Source of the DNA: Varroa destructor
Taxonomy: Eukaryota; Arthropoda; Arachnida; Mesostigmata; Varroidae
Direction: 5' to 3'
NCBI RefSeq assembly: GCF_002443255.2
Contig: NW_019211455.1
Span: forward strand, 8,217,959 to 8,281,958
DNA: 64,000 nt
Positions within the stretch are counted from its first letter, which is position 1. Each line of letters opens with the position of its first letter. Shown here piece after piece: positions 48,661-61,639 of this stretch. Both the position numbers and the translations under genes were made by a program. The notes below the pieces were generated by a model. That model ran no database searches and was not told where the DNA came from. It worked only from the letters and a program-made list of their open reading frames with translations.

Positions 48661-50330
48661 GTTCTTTCCCTTATCGCAAGAAAAGCGACGCAAGACAATA
48701 GCATCGAGCGGAACAACATGGATTGGGAAAATGTTACCCAGCAGGAAATGGCAGTTGTTCAATAGGTAAATGGGTAAGGCGCTTATATAGGGTAAGGAAT
48801 AGTGAAATGCGATAAAAGGGCGCTAGGGTAAGATTGCACAAACGAATGTATGAGACTCGCCTCTCCGCGAAAACAAACAAGTGAAGAGAGGGAAGAGAAC
48901 GAGAAACTCAGAACAGGTTACTGCAGCGAAAGCAATGACCGAAAACTTTGAAGATATTCGACAGATTGCCAGTGATTTCATATTCGAGAGCGCGCATGCT
49001 TGCAGGTTACTGTCTTGAGAAATAAACTGCAGCTAGAAAAGTAAATGAAGCTCCCTTCAGAGGTATGGTACTACTGTAGTACCCAATATAGAGTGTGAGT
49101 GAAGACCCTTGCAGGAGTTTTTTGCTCTGTAGCAGACGACGGACGGGAACGTCGACAGTAACCACAATAACAACGACGTCCCATTTTCCTCTCTTTTCTT
49201 GTTTTTCCTTTTTCCACTCCATCGTTTCTGCCACTTCTAGAACGCAGGCCACTGCCATAGTCCGGCAAACGACTACATAATTCGTTCAAACGGGAAGAGA
49301 ACCGCACTTCCTTTTTTCGAATGTGGTTACGTCGCACCCCGTTGTTCGCTCTGTTTACGAGTATCGCTTGCAGTAGCTCTCGATCTGCATGTCGTTGCCT
49401 ACAAATGAATATATGAAGAAAACGGATAAAACGACTGGTAGCTTCGGCATTGAAAATATTAGAGAAACGGAAAGAACAAGGTTTTACATGGACCAAGTCG
49501 ACAAGATAAAAGATTCGCGTCGTTGGCGTAGCCATGGCCATAGTCGAATCACCCTGCTGGGGGGTAGGCTCTCCTGCTGGCTGCTGCCGGTACCGGGAGA
49601 GCACCTATATATATTATATGCATAATATTGCTCGGTATATGGCTCGTCGACGAATGCGACAGAGGAGGCGGTTTCAATTTGAAATTTGCCAGCAGCTCTA
49701 CTGCAGCAGTTGCGCTGGTGGGGGGGACACAAACGAACGAAGGATCTGAAAAGATTTCGGAGATGTAGACATTGCAGTAGTTCTAAGGACATCTTCAGAC
49801 GTCGGGATACCGAGGAACGCTAACGAGGCAAGGATAAATGTCCAGAAGCACACGCTAGCGGATCGTCGTTGCGGGCGCCTGCCGCCTCTAATGGTCCAAC
49901 GCAGTGCTGGTTGTGGCTAGGAGCAACGTCGGTTGCTGGGGGTTGTCTAGGGAAGATGAATAGATTTGGTGGATGGTAGAAATACAGGTTGCGGACGGCG
50001 ATCACCGAAGTACGACTGGCAAATGAGGCTGGCATGTAGGCAAACGATGAATTGGTGATCTCGTTTATAGTCGTGGTAAATGGGGAAATGACGTTTGGGG
50101 ACTTTTTCAGAAAGCGAGAAAATGAAGGGAGCAAGTAACCACTATGGTAAAAAAAAAGAACCGTTGAGAAAACCGCTGGCAGTACACGAATAAATTGAAG
50201 CTGTCTATCTGTTCGGGTGTCTCTCGTTGAAAATCGATGATTGCACGTATCTATTGGAAAAGTACAAAAATGGTTTAGACTTAGGAAAAAATCGAAACTC
50301 TTACGATAGATTGGCCTTGCCAAAAAAACA
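48660..50330 (+). other. GC-richer, mostly purine-rich block
   Basis: It continues the asymmetric domain, with a short pyrimidine-rich patch at about 49,180-49,240. Frames up to 177 codons lie on the minus strand, overlap plus-strand frames and show no known domain. Possibly transcribed non-coding sequence. Confidence 0.25.
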
Positions 50331-50559
50331 AGGCCTAATTCAGGTATTATTCACTAGAGCATGTACTAATTAATTCGATTGCAAGAAGAACCATAAATTA
50401 CTTTTAAGTGTCCTATCTTAACAATAAATTTTAATGAACGAGAGTCAATGAACTAAAGATGGACCGAATTCAACGTGAGAAGTATCGCAAAGTTAACGAT
50501 AGCCGACTACATGCATCATTATCGTAACAAGTAAATTTTTTGCATTAAATAAATTAAAT

Positions 50560-51460
50560 AACTTTGCCTTGGTCACTTAAACCTGCTGAACAGTCGCTCC
50601 TTTGGTCTCTTCTTGACTCAGTTGGTTGCCTGTCTTCAAATTATTTCTTCTCTACCGCTTCCTACAGCAGAGCATCGCCCGTCGCTCGTTGGCTTCAGGT
50701 TCTCTGTCTCCGGATTGAGAAGCACTGGCTTACTAACCCTCCAGTCAATCATGGTCATTGTGGCCTAGTACGGTTTTGGCCGTGGCTACGGCAGCGCATA
50801 CAGAGGCGGCGGACGGTTGCATCCATCTTTGCTAGGCTGCCTGTGTCTCGCTTTCTTTGCTTTCTTTTGCGTCATCAATGCCGTGTCGCTACCTTCTGCT
50901 TCGACTATTTTTGCTATGTCCTCTCGGCACTTTATCGTCCTTACAAATCATACACGGGTCCTACCATGGGCTCCGCTAGTATTAGAGATGTCTACATGCT
51001 TTCTTCACTGCACAAGACAGACACATGCGCAGATATACCTCAAGAACTTCATTTTCCATTCAGCTTTTCGCTTTCGGTCTCCATCCCGCCGAAATATGCT
51101 TTGGGGGCGTCACTGCCTCAGCCAGTCTCGCTTGTTGAGAAAACTATCTTTATCCTTAACACACTCCTTGGCAAAGCATTGCTTGGCAGTCTGTTTTGCC
51201 CTCGTTATTCTAAAAGGTCGTGCTCTTGTGAAGCTCGGAGCCTCTCATCGCCTTGCAACCGCACTGACAGAAACTTAAACGATGAGGGCTGGATGGCTTC
51301 GAGCTGTACCAATAACATGGGACAGACAGCAACGTAGCGTTCCAGCAGTTTCAGAGGTACAGGCGGCAATACCAATACTAAAACAGGGATAACCCTAGTT
51401 TCGATGTCAACTGCAAACATCAGACGTAGAAGAAACAACTTCGCACGGTTCTTGCATTAC
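50560..51460 (-). other. Pyrimidine-rich island (purine-rich on minus)
   Basis: A 257-codon open frame on plus (50,564-51,337), the longest in the window, begins at TTG, has no ATG near its start and lies on the pyrimidine-rich strand. Its translation is a Ser/Leu/Cys/Arg-rich mixture without domains, so I treat it as compositional. A transcript, if any, is more likely from the minus strand. Confidence 0.3.
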
Positions 51461-54300
51461 AAAAAACATGAATGCATGGGTTTTTTTGTGACGACTGTAT
51501 GGACACTAACTATGACAGTCATGCGCTTAAAAATGCTGATCGAAGCTGACAGCGCGTTTCGGTGAGAGCTGACGGATGGAATAACGTCACGCGCATCAAG
51601 CAAATATGCGTTCATATGAATACAGCGAGGTGCAAAATACAGAAACGAAGATGAAACGATTCATGATGAATACATACGGCAGAATAATATCCTATGCATC
51701 TCCTGGTTGCTAGGTAATGATACATCAGAGCACATAGGGGCCAGTTAGCAGAGGAAAAAGAGGCCTTACTTTGCTTACTAAGAGAAAATGAATATGAGAG
51801 GGTGTTCGAACCCTTGAATCTTTATCCTAGTCACTGCCATCTGCATCTTACCGGTTTCAGCTAGAATTGATAGACATGTCAGACCATGTCCGGGAGTGTC
51901 CATGCAGGGCAGATGGCTTGTGCAGAAGAGGAAGGCACTAACATTTCGGAAAAAATTCGCAATCTAACGACGCTTGCTCTTAACGTTGGGCCATCGGAAG
52001 CGAAGCAGCAGACGTTCTCGACCTTCCAACCTTCTTCCTTCTCCAGCTGCCATCTTTACTCGTCACTACTTGTCCTCGGAAGTTGTTAGACAGGAGTTTA
52101 ACCAAGAGCATAGATGAGGAAGGCTAACGAGCGGTCGAGTTAGCTCCCCTAGCCTTTGCCTACAACAACAAGCGTCGCTGTATTGCGTCCTTGAAACCTA
52201 CCAAAACTTATGTCCTTCTCCCGCTACGAAGAAGGCAGAAGTTGTTTTGACGAGCTACTATTAGCGCACGTTGGCGAAGATACGCCAGGCAAAGCAAACT
52301 AGACAGATGGAGTATTGCTTAATTCTTAGCCAACCTGCTTTAGGCGGGAGACATATTCGAAGCCAGCAAGCTTAATATCAGCATAGTCATGAATAGAGAA
52401 AGCAATGAAGGAACTACTTCAAACCTGAAGGAATTTCGAGAGGGGACAGAATATTTTGAGGAAATGGCGACTAGTAGTTCCACACCGAATGATATTGCTA
52501 AACGCTCATTCAAAAATCTGCAAAGAAATCGTAATGAATGGCTGAGCCCTTGCAGAGTGACATAGTGAAATTTTCAAAAATAGTAAAAGGCAAAATGTTA
52601 TATTTTTATATTCTCACTGCCATAATGTGTGGCTAAGTTACCTTATTTAATTAGTTGATCTATCTCAAAGTACAAACGCTAACTGACATTATGGTTATTT
52701 ATAGTTGTTCCTTATTCGAACTATCAAGTGTACGCGATGGTCTTTTTCCTTATACCATAACCTTCTGTCTCAAAAACTTCAATAGTTAGTGTAAAGCCTT
52801 TATACGTCTAATAAAATTGGGAACATCTGAGATCATCTCACCAAAGGCAAGCCAACAATGCCTATGGAAAATAAGGACAGTTTGCGCACACGTACAAAAC
52901 CTAGATCCAATTGCTGCTACGCATAACAGACATATTTTGGTAGGATGAAAAATACGGCTTGCCCGCATGTCGAATTTGATGCCCTACGAAGTGCTGCCTA
53001 GGCAATAAAATAATTCAATGAAAATTCTCTTGTAATATCCACAAGCGGAAAACGATACTAACATTGCAAGATTATAAGCCCAAGCTGGTTCTGATTAAAA
53101 TCATTGTCATTAGCGTACCGATATTTAATTGAAATGTTAAATGTCCCCGGGACGGATGGTTCTAAGCTGGTCACAGTTCAGTAAGATGGATGTGTCTCAT
53201 ACGTCAGGTGAGATAAGACGAAATGGACGACATCCAGGGTAAATATATGTTACCCTACGTCTAGTCGCCATTTGTTTTTTTTTGAGCGGCTCGCCTATAT
53301 ATTGGCGAACACACAAGTCGTTAGGCTTCAGGCGGAACCTACTCCATGCTAACAAACTTCATTTTGTTACTTTTTATTAAAATGACAAATTTATATCACT
53401 TTAGTAAAAGCTATGTGATCGTTATTTATTTATCAGGCCAGAAAATAATAGGATTTCGTTTGAAAGTGGATTAACGGACGAAATATATACAGCAACACAT
53501 TCAGCTTCATTGTAATTGTGACTCGAAGGCGAGGTCTTGATTTATGTTTTGTTAAAAATTATCCGTCTATGATGCCGTCGATGTGTTTGGAGGAACACTT
53601 TACATCTAAAATAAACTTTAGTAACTAATACGCGCAATTTTTCATATTCTATTTACACTACTTGAAGCCGTTGAAAGTTTGTAGTCTAGAAGGTTATCCC
53701 GGCAGTATCAACCTAGGACCGACTCCCGTTACTAATATAGCATGTTAATATAATATACGATAATCCTTATCGTCGCAAGCCAGCCCGCCATATAATGCGA
53801 ATGGCGAAAATTATGGATGCTTGTTAAGGGAAATCCGTTTCTGAGGTTTCTCATTCCTATCCTAGATCCTAGATCGATAGTGACATACGCTGCAATCAGC
53901 CTTTTTTAATAAGGACAACGAAGATTATTTTTACGCACCGTCAAAGGGCAGGAGAGCACATCGAGTTGCGATTCCCTGCTCTCTTCGCTGCGTACGGCTC
54001 AGGCCAACTATGTGGACAACTGTGACTATCCCTTTTCCATCTATTTCACCGCACCAACAGCGTAGAGGTCAAATAATAAGCTTACATAATTATAATGTTA
54101 GTAACGTAAGTCGGAGCCTCCTTCCGTTAGAAGAAGTTCATCGCTTGCGTGATTACACGCACTCACTAAGTTTCGCTGCGCGATATCGTAACTTCGTTTT
54201 CAGGACACATATAGTCCTTTTAAATAAAACGCCTAGAGCGGGTTGTCAGCAGCATCGTTATTTCCGACCGGAGCTGCCACGACCCGTGAATAACATAAAT
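51460..54300. other. Non-coding stretch
   Basis: No recognised gene. A short GC-richer patch lies at about 51,780-52,110 with an ATG frame of 67 codons of unknown nature. Confidence 0.35.
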
Positions 54301-54302
54301 GA

Positions 54303-54536
54303 TTACCGACCGCTTTCACCAACAAATTTGCTTGCCAGAGCTCGAATGCCGAACAAAGAAAGCAACAAAAAAATCACAATCTGGCGAAAATAACGTTTAG
54401 TCAGTCAGAGATAAGCATTCCTGAAAATGCACATAACGCCATTGAGATCATCGCCGAATTGGAAGAGAAGTCAGAAGCAGTAACTGGCCTGCAAGCACTT
54501 GAACGAGCCAAAGCTGGAAGTCCAATTGGAAATTGA
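54303..54536 (+). other. Open, coding-like segment without start codon
   Basis: A 77-codon frame bounded by stops and lacking any ATG. Its translation is hydrophilic and helix-prone in the middle (for example NAIEIIAELEEKSEAV then GLQALERAKAG), unlike the random frames around it. It could be an internal exon or a pseudogene fragment. I do not recognise the protein and see only a weak acceptor-like AG upstream. Confidence 0.22.
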
Positions 54537-54539
54537 CGC

Positions 54540-57370
54540 TGAACGAGCATAGTTTGGCCCGAGCAGCATCTCCATCTCCTCAAAAATTCACGCCATGTAA
54601 ACCACCCCGTTGAATATGAAAATGGCTTCCACGACTGTAGAAGCGTTGCCTCACCTCGCTTCCCCTCTATCTTTGGAAAGACCTGATTTTGCAAAGACTA
54701 CCTGCCGCCAGTTACTAGCTATTTTTCCGCGTAAAGCATTCCATACCTAACATCCCTGTCGGGAAAAAGACGATGCTGACAGAATGACTTAGAGCGACGT
54801 TTTGCCGGGAAAGCTGACAACGAGGGAAGGGTTGCAAAACAGAAAATAATATTGACTCTCAGACAGAGGCGGACAAAATCAAAGGCTAATAATGGAAAGG
54901 ATTAAAACGTTCATAGCGGAATTGAGCTAAGGGTTAATCTTAATCAGAGAAAACAAGCTTTTTGAGAGAAAAAAAAAAAAGCAGTTACTATATACATTGT
55001 TAAATAGAGGGCAAATGTCCTTAACGACTGAACACCTATGTAGCGAAACCCATTTTTGGAATTTTTTTTATTAAAAAAGGAAAATGAACCTAAGTGCTTT
55101 AGCAAATCCCGCTTTCACCAAATTGTGTGAAATGTTGATACACGTGTATGGACGCGATGTGTCTTATTATGAAATGAAAACGAATTACAATAGTCGACAG
55201 ACGGGTCGACAAGGGGCAAATGCATCCTACAATTGCAACTATTATTGCTGCGACCTCGGCCAGCCAATGTACTGTTCCGTATAAACAACACGCATTTTCA
55301 CGTAAATCGAAGAGGATTTCCTATTCTGCATCGTTGCTTTTGTTACTGCCGCCACAGCGATACGATTTACTAATAAGTGGCCCCTCGCGAGTCGTCTTTC
55401 ACGCTGTTCTCGGACTTGCCTCTTTCGTGCAGTTATGCTATTTCGTTTAGCACACAACGACAAAGGGGCAAATACCCGGGTGTTCCTTTGTTCGAGCTAC
55501 TCTTTCTTAGCTTTGGGTTTTTCCTGTCATCCTCAGCCTTTGACTTTTCTCTATTCAGCGTGTGTATGTTCAGGCCTAGTCCAATAAAAGCAAGAGGTAG
55601 TCAGCGAGTTTTGCGGGACTTCTGGCCTCCGCGAAACAACCAGCAGAGGAATACCAGCATTAATTATAATGACAAAACAGTAAAAGAATAGGCTCTTCGA
55701 AAGCTTTTTTGCCTCATCGATGGATGCAGTCAAATCTCGATCACTCAGCGATCCACAAACGCCTATTCCGCGCCAAGCACGCCAACTGGATTGTCTTGGC
55801 CGCTGTGTCCGGGACTTCGCTCATTTAGGGGTAAGCAAGTATTCGGTTCACTGAAGCGATCACTCTCCCACTTACGCAACTGTCCATAGATATTGTGTCC
55901 GGTATTGCCTGAAACGATTAGGGTTGGCAGGTCGGCAGGCGCTGTTCACATCTTTAAGGCCTCGATAAGTACCACAACAACCTCGATATATTGTTCAACA
56001 TGGCTATTGCCCTGCTTCATCTTTGGAGAAGAGGTCAAAAAAGAGCCCCCAGAGACAACTAGAGCAGAGGGAATAAGTATCGCTTGCGATAAACGTGGTA
56101 AAATACTCACACTCTTTCGATATATATATATACAAATGGACTCAGATGTGTATTCAAGATATGTCCATAACGTTAATATGAATTGCGATATACTTATTGC
56201 GCAAGCGATTTGGGAGGGTAATACAGATAGAACGACATAAAAAAACGACAATAACTGCCATCGTCGGACAATCCTTGGAGCACATAGGCCTCAGTCACTT
56301 GGACTATACTATCTAAAAAATATGTCACGGTATTAGAAATACTGCATTCATATGACAGTGAGATCATGGGAGGGTAGTCGAGACTGCTCTTTTTTAGAAT
56401 CTAATTATAGGTAGTTAGTTAGATTATATTTAGATTAATTGGATCTATAATTAAAAATATTATATTGCTGCCGAATCGTTGATAATCGGTTTTTAACTAG
56501 ATCATTTTCTAAAAACCCTTAGTGTAATTAAAATGCTGAAAGTATTTGTGCAATAATAGTACTTTTAATTTGTTAATTTATATTGCCTAAACGCGACTGA
56601 CGATAGCGGAGTGCTGAAACAGGCTTTAATTGTAAAGAATAACAAACAACCGCTTTTTTTTTTATAAAACCTTAGCTGAACTCAAGAAATCCGTGAAGTT
56701 CTAGTAGGTTTATCCCTTATAATAACTGATAACCATAAATCTGATATTGAAGCATCTCGTTCGAAAAATATCTTTGAAAAAATGTGTTGAAAACTATTTT
56801 ATTGCGGTAGCATATACCGAAATGGGGTGGCTGTGAGTATAAGGACGAAAGCTGGTTGGTGCATAATTATTTAATTAGTCTCGAGTTGCTTCGCCCTTGC
56901 AAATCACGACCCAAGCAGGTGAACTTGAGTTTTTTTCTTTAAATGAGTAAGTGAAGTCTCCTCTGACCTTTCTGAATTTCCACTACTATGAATCCGATCC
57001 ACTGAGGTAATCGGCTGGCAATACCCGATGGGCCACCTCTTTTTTCTTATCATTAAATATCTGATCTTGTTAATGATTGCTATTTCGATCACTAAATTTC
57101 ATATTAGTAACTAAGAAAAAACTAGCTTTTGAATTCCGCTTAGGTACTGTATCGAAACTGTACTAAACTGTATCGAAAGTCTTCCGTTATTACATTTTAT
57201 AACTAAAACATACTTCAACGTTTTGCTAGCTTCATCGTTGTTCAGACGCCTTCAAATGAAACGAAGAAAACGGAGTTCTAGCTTTACGCAAATACTCCGG
57301 CGCTGTCAACGTTGTGTTCAAAAATCAAGCGCGATCAATTAAAGTTTTTTGTTTCATTGCTACAATTGCC
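54540..57370. other. AT-rich non-coding stretch
   Basis: No recognised gene. It contains a 9-bp inverted repeat (TAATTATAG/CTATAATTA, 56,402-56,453) and short AT tracts. A 66-codon ATG frame at 55,084 has no features I can interpret. Confidence 0.4.
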
Positions 57371-57373
57371 TAT

Positions 57374-57466
57374 TCTAATCTATATTTAGATTGGCATCAA
57401 AGAAGTAGCGGACTACAACTATTTATCTCTAATCTGCGCTTAGACTGGTATTAAAGGAAATTGCAG
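57374..57466. repeat. Diverged 54-bp tandem duplication
   Basis: The segment from 57,374 (TCTAATCTATATTTAGATTGG) recurs at 57,428 as TCTAATCTGCGCTTAGACTGG. About 18 further bases after each are alignable. In both copies TCTAA and TTAGA can pair around a 7-nt loop. Confidence 0.75.
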
Positions 57467-57818
57467 ATCCATCTTTGTTGATTTTTCTCCGTGGCTTTTT
57501 CAAGTGAGGTAGTATTCTTCGTATCATTATAGACGCCCCAAAAAAAGCTACCATGCTTATTTTGTTTATAAATGTCAACTTATTGCGTTAAAACGAATAT
57601 CGGCGTCTCCTGCTTTCATTGGGAGAAATTACTTGTTTACAAGGCTTTACTATTCCCCCAAGGACAAATCTTAAGTTTCGAGCCACCTTGTAGATCTGAA
57701 GTTGGCAGAACGGACGTATTTACATCATAATATTAGTTCTTTGATTAGTGCCTATCATATTTTGTTATACAAAAGAGTGTGGAATAATCCAAAGCATCTG
57801 ATTGAACAATCTACTTAC

Positions 57819-57993
57819 TTCTATCCTAGAAAATATAGATCTGTTTGTAGCGTTCTCTGCTTTGATTGTCCCTCCGGGTAGCAGTTCAGTTCCCCCCTTT
57901 AAATGAGGGATGGTGCTTAAGTGTTTCCAGGGAGGCTCGTGTCTGTCCCAGAGGTGGATAATACCGGAGCTGTGTGCCGGTTCGGTAGCCACA
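57819..57993 (-). other. Exon-like open segment ending in a perfect splice donor
   Basis: On the minus strand an open frame without ATG ends at GATAGAA|GTAAGT, an ideal 5' splice site, while the block itself is richer in GC than its flanks. Its translation (for example GIIHLWDRHEPPWKHL and GGTELLPGGTIKAENA) is not one I recognise. No acceptor is evident at its upstream edge. It may be a first exon, a repeat fragment or chance. Confidence 0.22.
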
Positions 57994-60900
57994 AATCATT
58001 AATTATAAGTCAAATACAATGGTCTTTATTGAAACTGAAACCTATTTACACTTTGGCCAGGTAGGCATAACATAATATGCTATACCCTAACCAGTACTGT
58101 GAGAAATTCACTGAACTTTGATATTGAAAAGGTAAGCATCAGTGATTCCTAATGAACTCCATTCCTAGCTTTGGAGCGTTATTAAAAAAAAAGCGACTGT
58201 ATTATTTATTCTAATAGATAGAACGGAAATAAATAATCTAGAAAAAAAAATTACTGCAGAGGACGTTGATAAACATATTGAATGACCAGTGTTTCGTTGC
58301 CTACTTTTGTCGAGATCGTTCTGTTTGAAAACAAATTTTATTTATTGAGACACCTACAAATAACAGTAAATAACAAATAAAAGTAACAAATCAAAGTAAA
58401 TGTGCGAAAAATTATGAAAACATCACTCAAACTGTAACGGATCTTTCGTAGAGCTGCGTACATTTCTGAACACGGTGTACTATATAATTTATTCGGCAAT
58501 TACTCTACCAGGTATTTGTCAGCGTTCCACGTGATGGTGCAGTTGTGGCGTCTTTGCCATTTAGTTTTAGGGCGGTCTAGGTTCGAAACCGGGCGTAGGC
58601 ATACTTCGCTGCGTGCTCGAAAGAGCCAAGCGGCCAAAGTAATGCTTTTAGTAAGGCAATACCGCAAGTAAAACTGGAAACATTGGGCTTTTAGTTTGAG
58701 GACGTGTTTGTTAGCCCCGTATTGGGTTGTAAAATGTAGATTCACCACGCTACGATTTTTCTGCGCAACATTGTCGATTTTACCAATCTGACAAAACGCT
58801 TGGTCCTTCCGATGATGAATGAATTGTCGTTACGCTCTCGTTTAAACTGACATTAATTTGCTTTGTCTGGTAGATTGAATCGTTAGCCCAGTTCCTTAAC
58901 AAATAGCCGAGTTCTCCGCATAAACGGCATCGTACATTGGCAGGAAGTCGAAAGAGGAGGCAGGTTCAATACGGTCGAAATCGTCAAGTTGCTCTACCGC
59001 GGTACGTATTCCCAAATTAGTGATTTTTTGGGGCTATATAAGTGCAATTTCCAGGTCACACGTTTTCTGTAAGAAGAGGTTAACCCACTTCTTAATCCTA
59101 ACAGCAACCGCTAGTGACGTACGTATTTCCAAAAAAATCGACTGATATGAATAAGTTCCATGGCTGAGTAATAAAAGGATCTGGCACACTCAATTTACTT
59201 TTCTATTTTCATTAAACAAACAACGATAAGGATGCAGGTGAGAGGATGAATCTGCTTATATCTTAAGCATCTACACTAGGAAAACTCACAAAAACTGTTG
59301 CTATCCACAAACTACCTACACCTAAGTGGCGTGGACCTCGCTGTAGTATTATCCGATGTAAAGGTTAAACGCATGTACATCCGACTTCCTTGTCGTATCA
59401 GGGCTGATTCGTCATTGTGAGATAGCTTGGCCGAGTAATCTAAATCGCTGATTTTGGGAACCAATTTCTTCGAAGGCTTGTTTTTAAGCTTCACCATACC
59501 AACCAAATTTTGGGGTTCTTTAATAAGAGGTTATTACTTACTACAGTTTATTCGGTTAGTGTGAAAAGCAATGATTATCTCACATACTTGGGTTAATGGG
59601 CTGGCTTTAGGTTTATTGCACGTATGCACTTCAACTACATGTTCACTCACAACTATTCCTTATTAATTATTATTGAGTTAATTAGGAATAGTTACACAAG
59701 CTAACGATCGACCCCAGGTGGAATTCCTGTTCGCAAATCGGGCGCTACGCCTATCCACGACGAGCAACAGTCGTTATGTGCCACGAACAAATTGTACAAT
59801 GTATATCTATGCCGATCTGAGGTTGAACGAAACACACATCTCGTAATTAGCAGGTTGCCAAAAACATCTTACAATAGAAAATACACCAATGGTACTTTAA
59901 ACCAGCAATTCGATGGGCTCTTAATTCGACCTAGTCGTACAGCCATTTAAAGATAAATTACCTTAAAATGTGTATCCTCGTCGACGTATATTCTTAGTTT
60001 ATTTTATGACTTATTTTTAGTTTCCCCATTTGAGACACCCATGTCGGCCTTTCTTTAGTTTTATCTATTTTATTGGACTTAATAACAATCTTCGAACGTT
60101 TTTCTTTAAATGCTCCTTTCTCCCGTTTATCTCCTTCACTATATTCAATTAAGTACAACATTTAAAAGTTTTATCGCTTATCGGGGTTTGTTCTTATAGG
60201 TGTATGTGCTTTGCGTTGAAACCGAAGCATAACTTAATCGGCATGAGACTTAAAAGATGGGTTTTTTTAGTTAAGAAAACTGAGTATCGATAGCTGTTCT
60301 CTTTCGCGTTTTGCCCACTCGACATCAGCCCTTTCGGAGGCAAAGTTTCGAATTCCGTTGTCGTAAGTTCCGGTAAATTCCTACTACTATATGGTAGTGT
60401 ACGTTCTCCTACAAGTAATTTCTAGGCGTTTGGAAATTAGAATTCATGTTAATAGTATTCCATTGCGAAGACCGAAAACTCATCTCGATTCGGTTAATTT
60501 ACGTGAAGGTTGCGTGATTAGGAGGCCACCGGACGCATGTCACGGATTCTGGAGTGGCATTTAATGATACAGATAGTTGAGTCAAGAAAAAGCAATAATA
60601 ATGCTCATTTACAGTATGCACATTTATGGCGGGATTTGTAGCTGTCTAACCTAAATGTCGCTGATCGCTATTACTTTAGTCTTAGTTATTTAAAACCAAT
60701 ATTTTGTTCATTTGAAATTTTCAATTAGAATTACCAGATTGAACTGCTGTCCCCACAGAGTGTGTTACTTTGTTTTTTAGTCGATCCCCTATAACCTCAC
60801 TTCTATTCGAAGGCTCACTATTTAATTTCTAATACCAACAACACTCTTTAGTTTTCCCTTACGTTAACACGCCTGAGTAGAAAGTGCTTCCAAAGTAGCT

Positions 60901-61370
60901 AAGCACAGGATCAAGGAGAGTTCTCTCTAGAAGAGTGTACAAGCCTTACGTAAATTAACGGAAGGCTTAGCCTTGAATTAAGTATGTATGGCTTGGAAAA
61001 AGGTAACGAGAGTGAAAGTTTACAGTAACTTCCGACAGTAACACTCGAACTTTCGCTATATACAAAATATACAAAAAAACTATATATAAAACAAAAAATA
61101 TGTGCTAATACATAAAATACTTATTTTACACTTGTGTAGTGCGAATACATCCATGGATTCATCCATTCTTCATGTATCGGTTTTAGACTGTGTTAAGCGG
61201 TGATAAGTTTACCAAATGAGTGACAACGCAATAATATAAACAACAATGTTAGCCATTATATTTTAAATACTATCGAACTGAGATTAAACATATAAAATAT
61301 ACAAAACATGTAAAAACATAAACGACAAAACAAGGCGGCCTACTTTCGACAATATTTGCTAGGCATAGTT
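57994..61370. other. AT-rich non-coding stretch with a SINE-like head
   Basis: No protein gene recognised. It holds the tRNA-derived segment at 58,528-58,600 and an interrupted inverted repeat at 59,651-59,693 (AACTATTCCT with AGGAATAGTT). Confidence 0.4.
58528..58600 (+). mobile_element. tRNA-derived SINE-like head
   Basis: A-box-like TGGTGCAGTTGTGG at 58,535-58,548 and a perfect B box GGTTCGAAACC at 58,580-58,590 have tRNA-like spacing, but the acceptor and anticodon stems do not fold. That is typical of SINE promoters or old tRNA pseudogenes. The body and tail of a SINE are not defined. Confidence 0.4.
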
Positions 61371-61421
61371 GCCCCGCGGCTTTACTCTGACAAATCTTTT
61401 TCAGCATCCCAACTGTGGAAA

Positions 61422-61492
61422 CCCTAGTGGTGGAAGTAGGCTTTCCCATCCAAAGTTCTTCACAGGAAAAGTTCCTACGGTTCGAGTCTAGC
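61422..61492 (+). mobile_element. tRNA-derived SINE-like head, plus orientation
   Basis: CCTAGTGGTGGAAG resembles an A box and GGTTCGAGTCT at 61,479-61,489 a B box, inside a GC-richer 270-bp block in AT-rich surroundings. No cloverleaf can be closed. Confidence 0.4.
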
Positions 61493-61554
61493 GCTTAGGC
61501 ATTCCTTCCTACGGGTGGCTGGCTCCTAGTACGAGCGCGAAACGAACCTATGCT

Positions 61555-61629
61555 CAGGTTCGAACCTGCTCCACAGCGTGTCCTAAAATTACCAAGCGAA
61601 TACGTTACGCACTAGGCTATCATGGGGAC
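61555..61629 (-). mobile_element. tRNA-derived SINE-like head, minus orientation
   Basis: On the minus strand, GTCCCCATGATAGCCTAGTG supplies an A box (61,603-61,619). The B box lies in the 14-bp perfect palindrome CAGGTTCGAACCTG at 61,555-61,568. The acceptor 3' half is absent. It faces the plus-strand head about 65 bp away. Confidence 0.45.
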
Positions 61630-61639
61630 AAGTCTACAC

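Noticed and set aside
50564..51337. 257-codon open frame on plus, longest in the window
   Set aside because: It starts at TTG with no ATG near its beginning, lies on a pyrimidine-rich strand where stop codons are depleted, overlaps other frames and shows no domain.
56340..56380. GAGATCA resembling the bantam microRNA seed
   Set aside because: Only the seed matches; the rest of the mature sequence differs and no hairpin precursor is seen.
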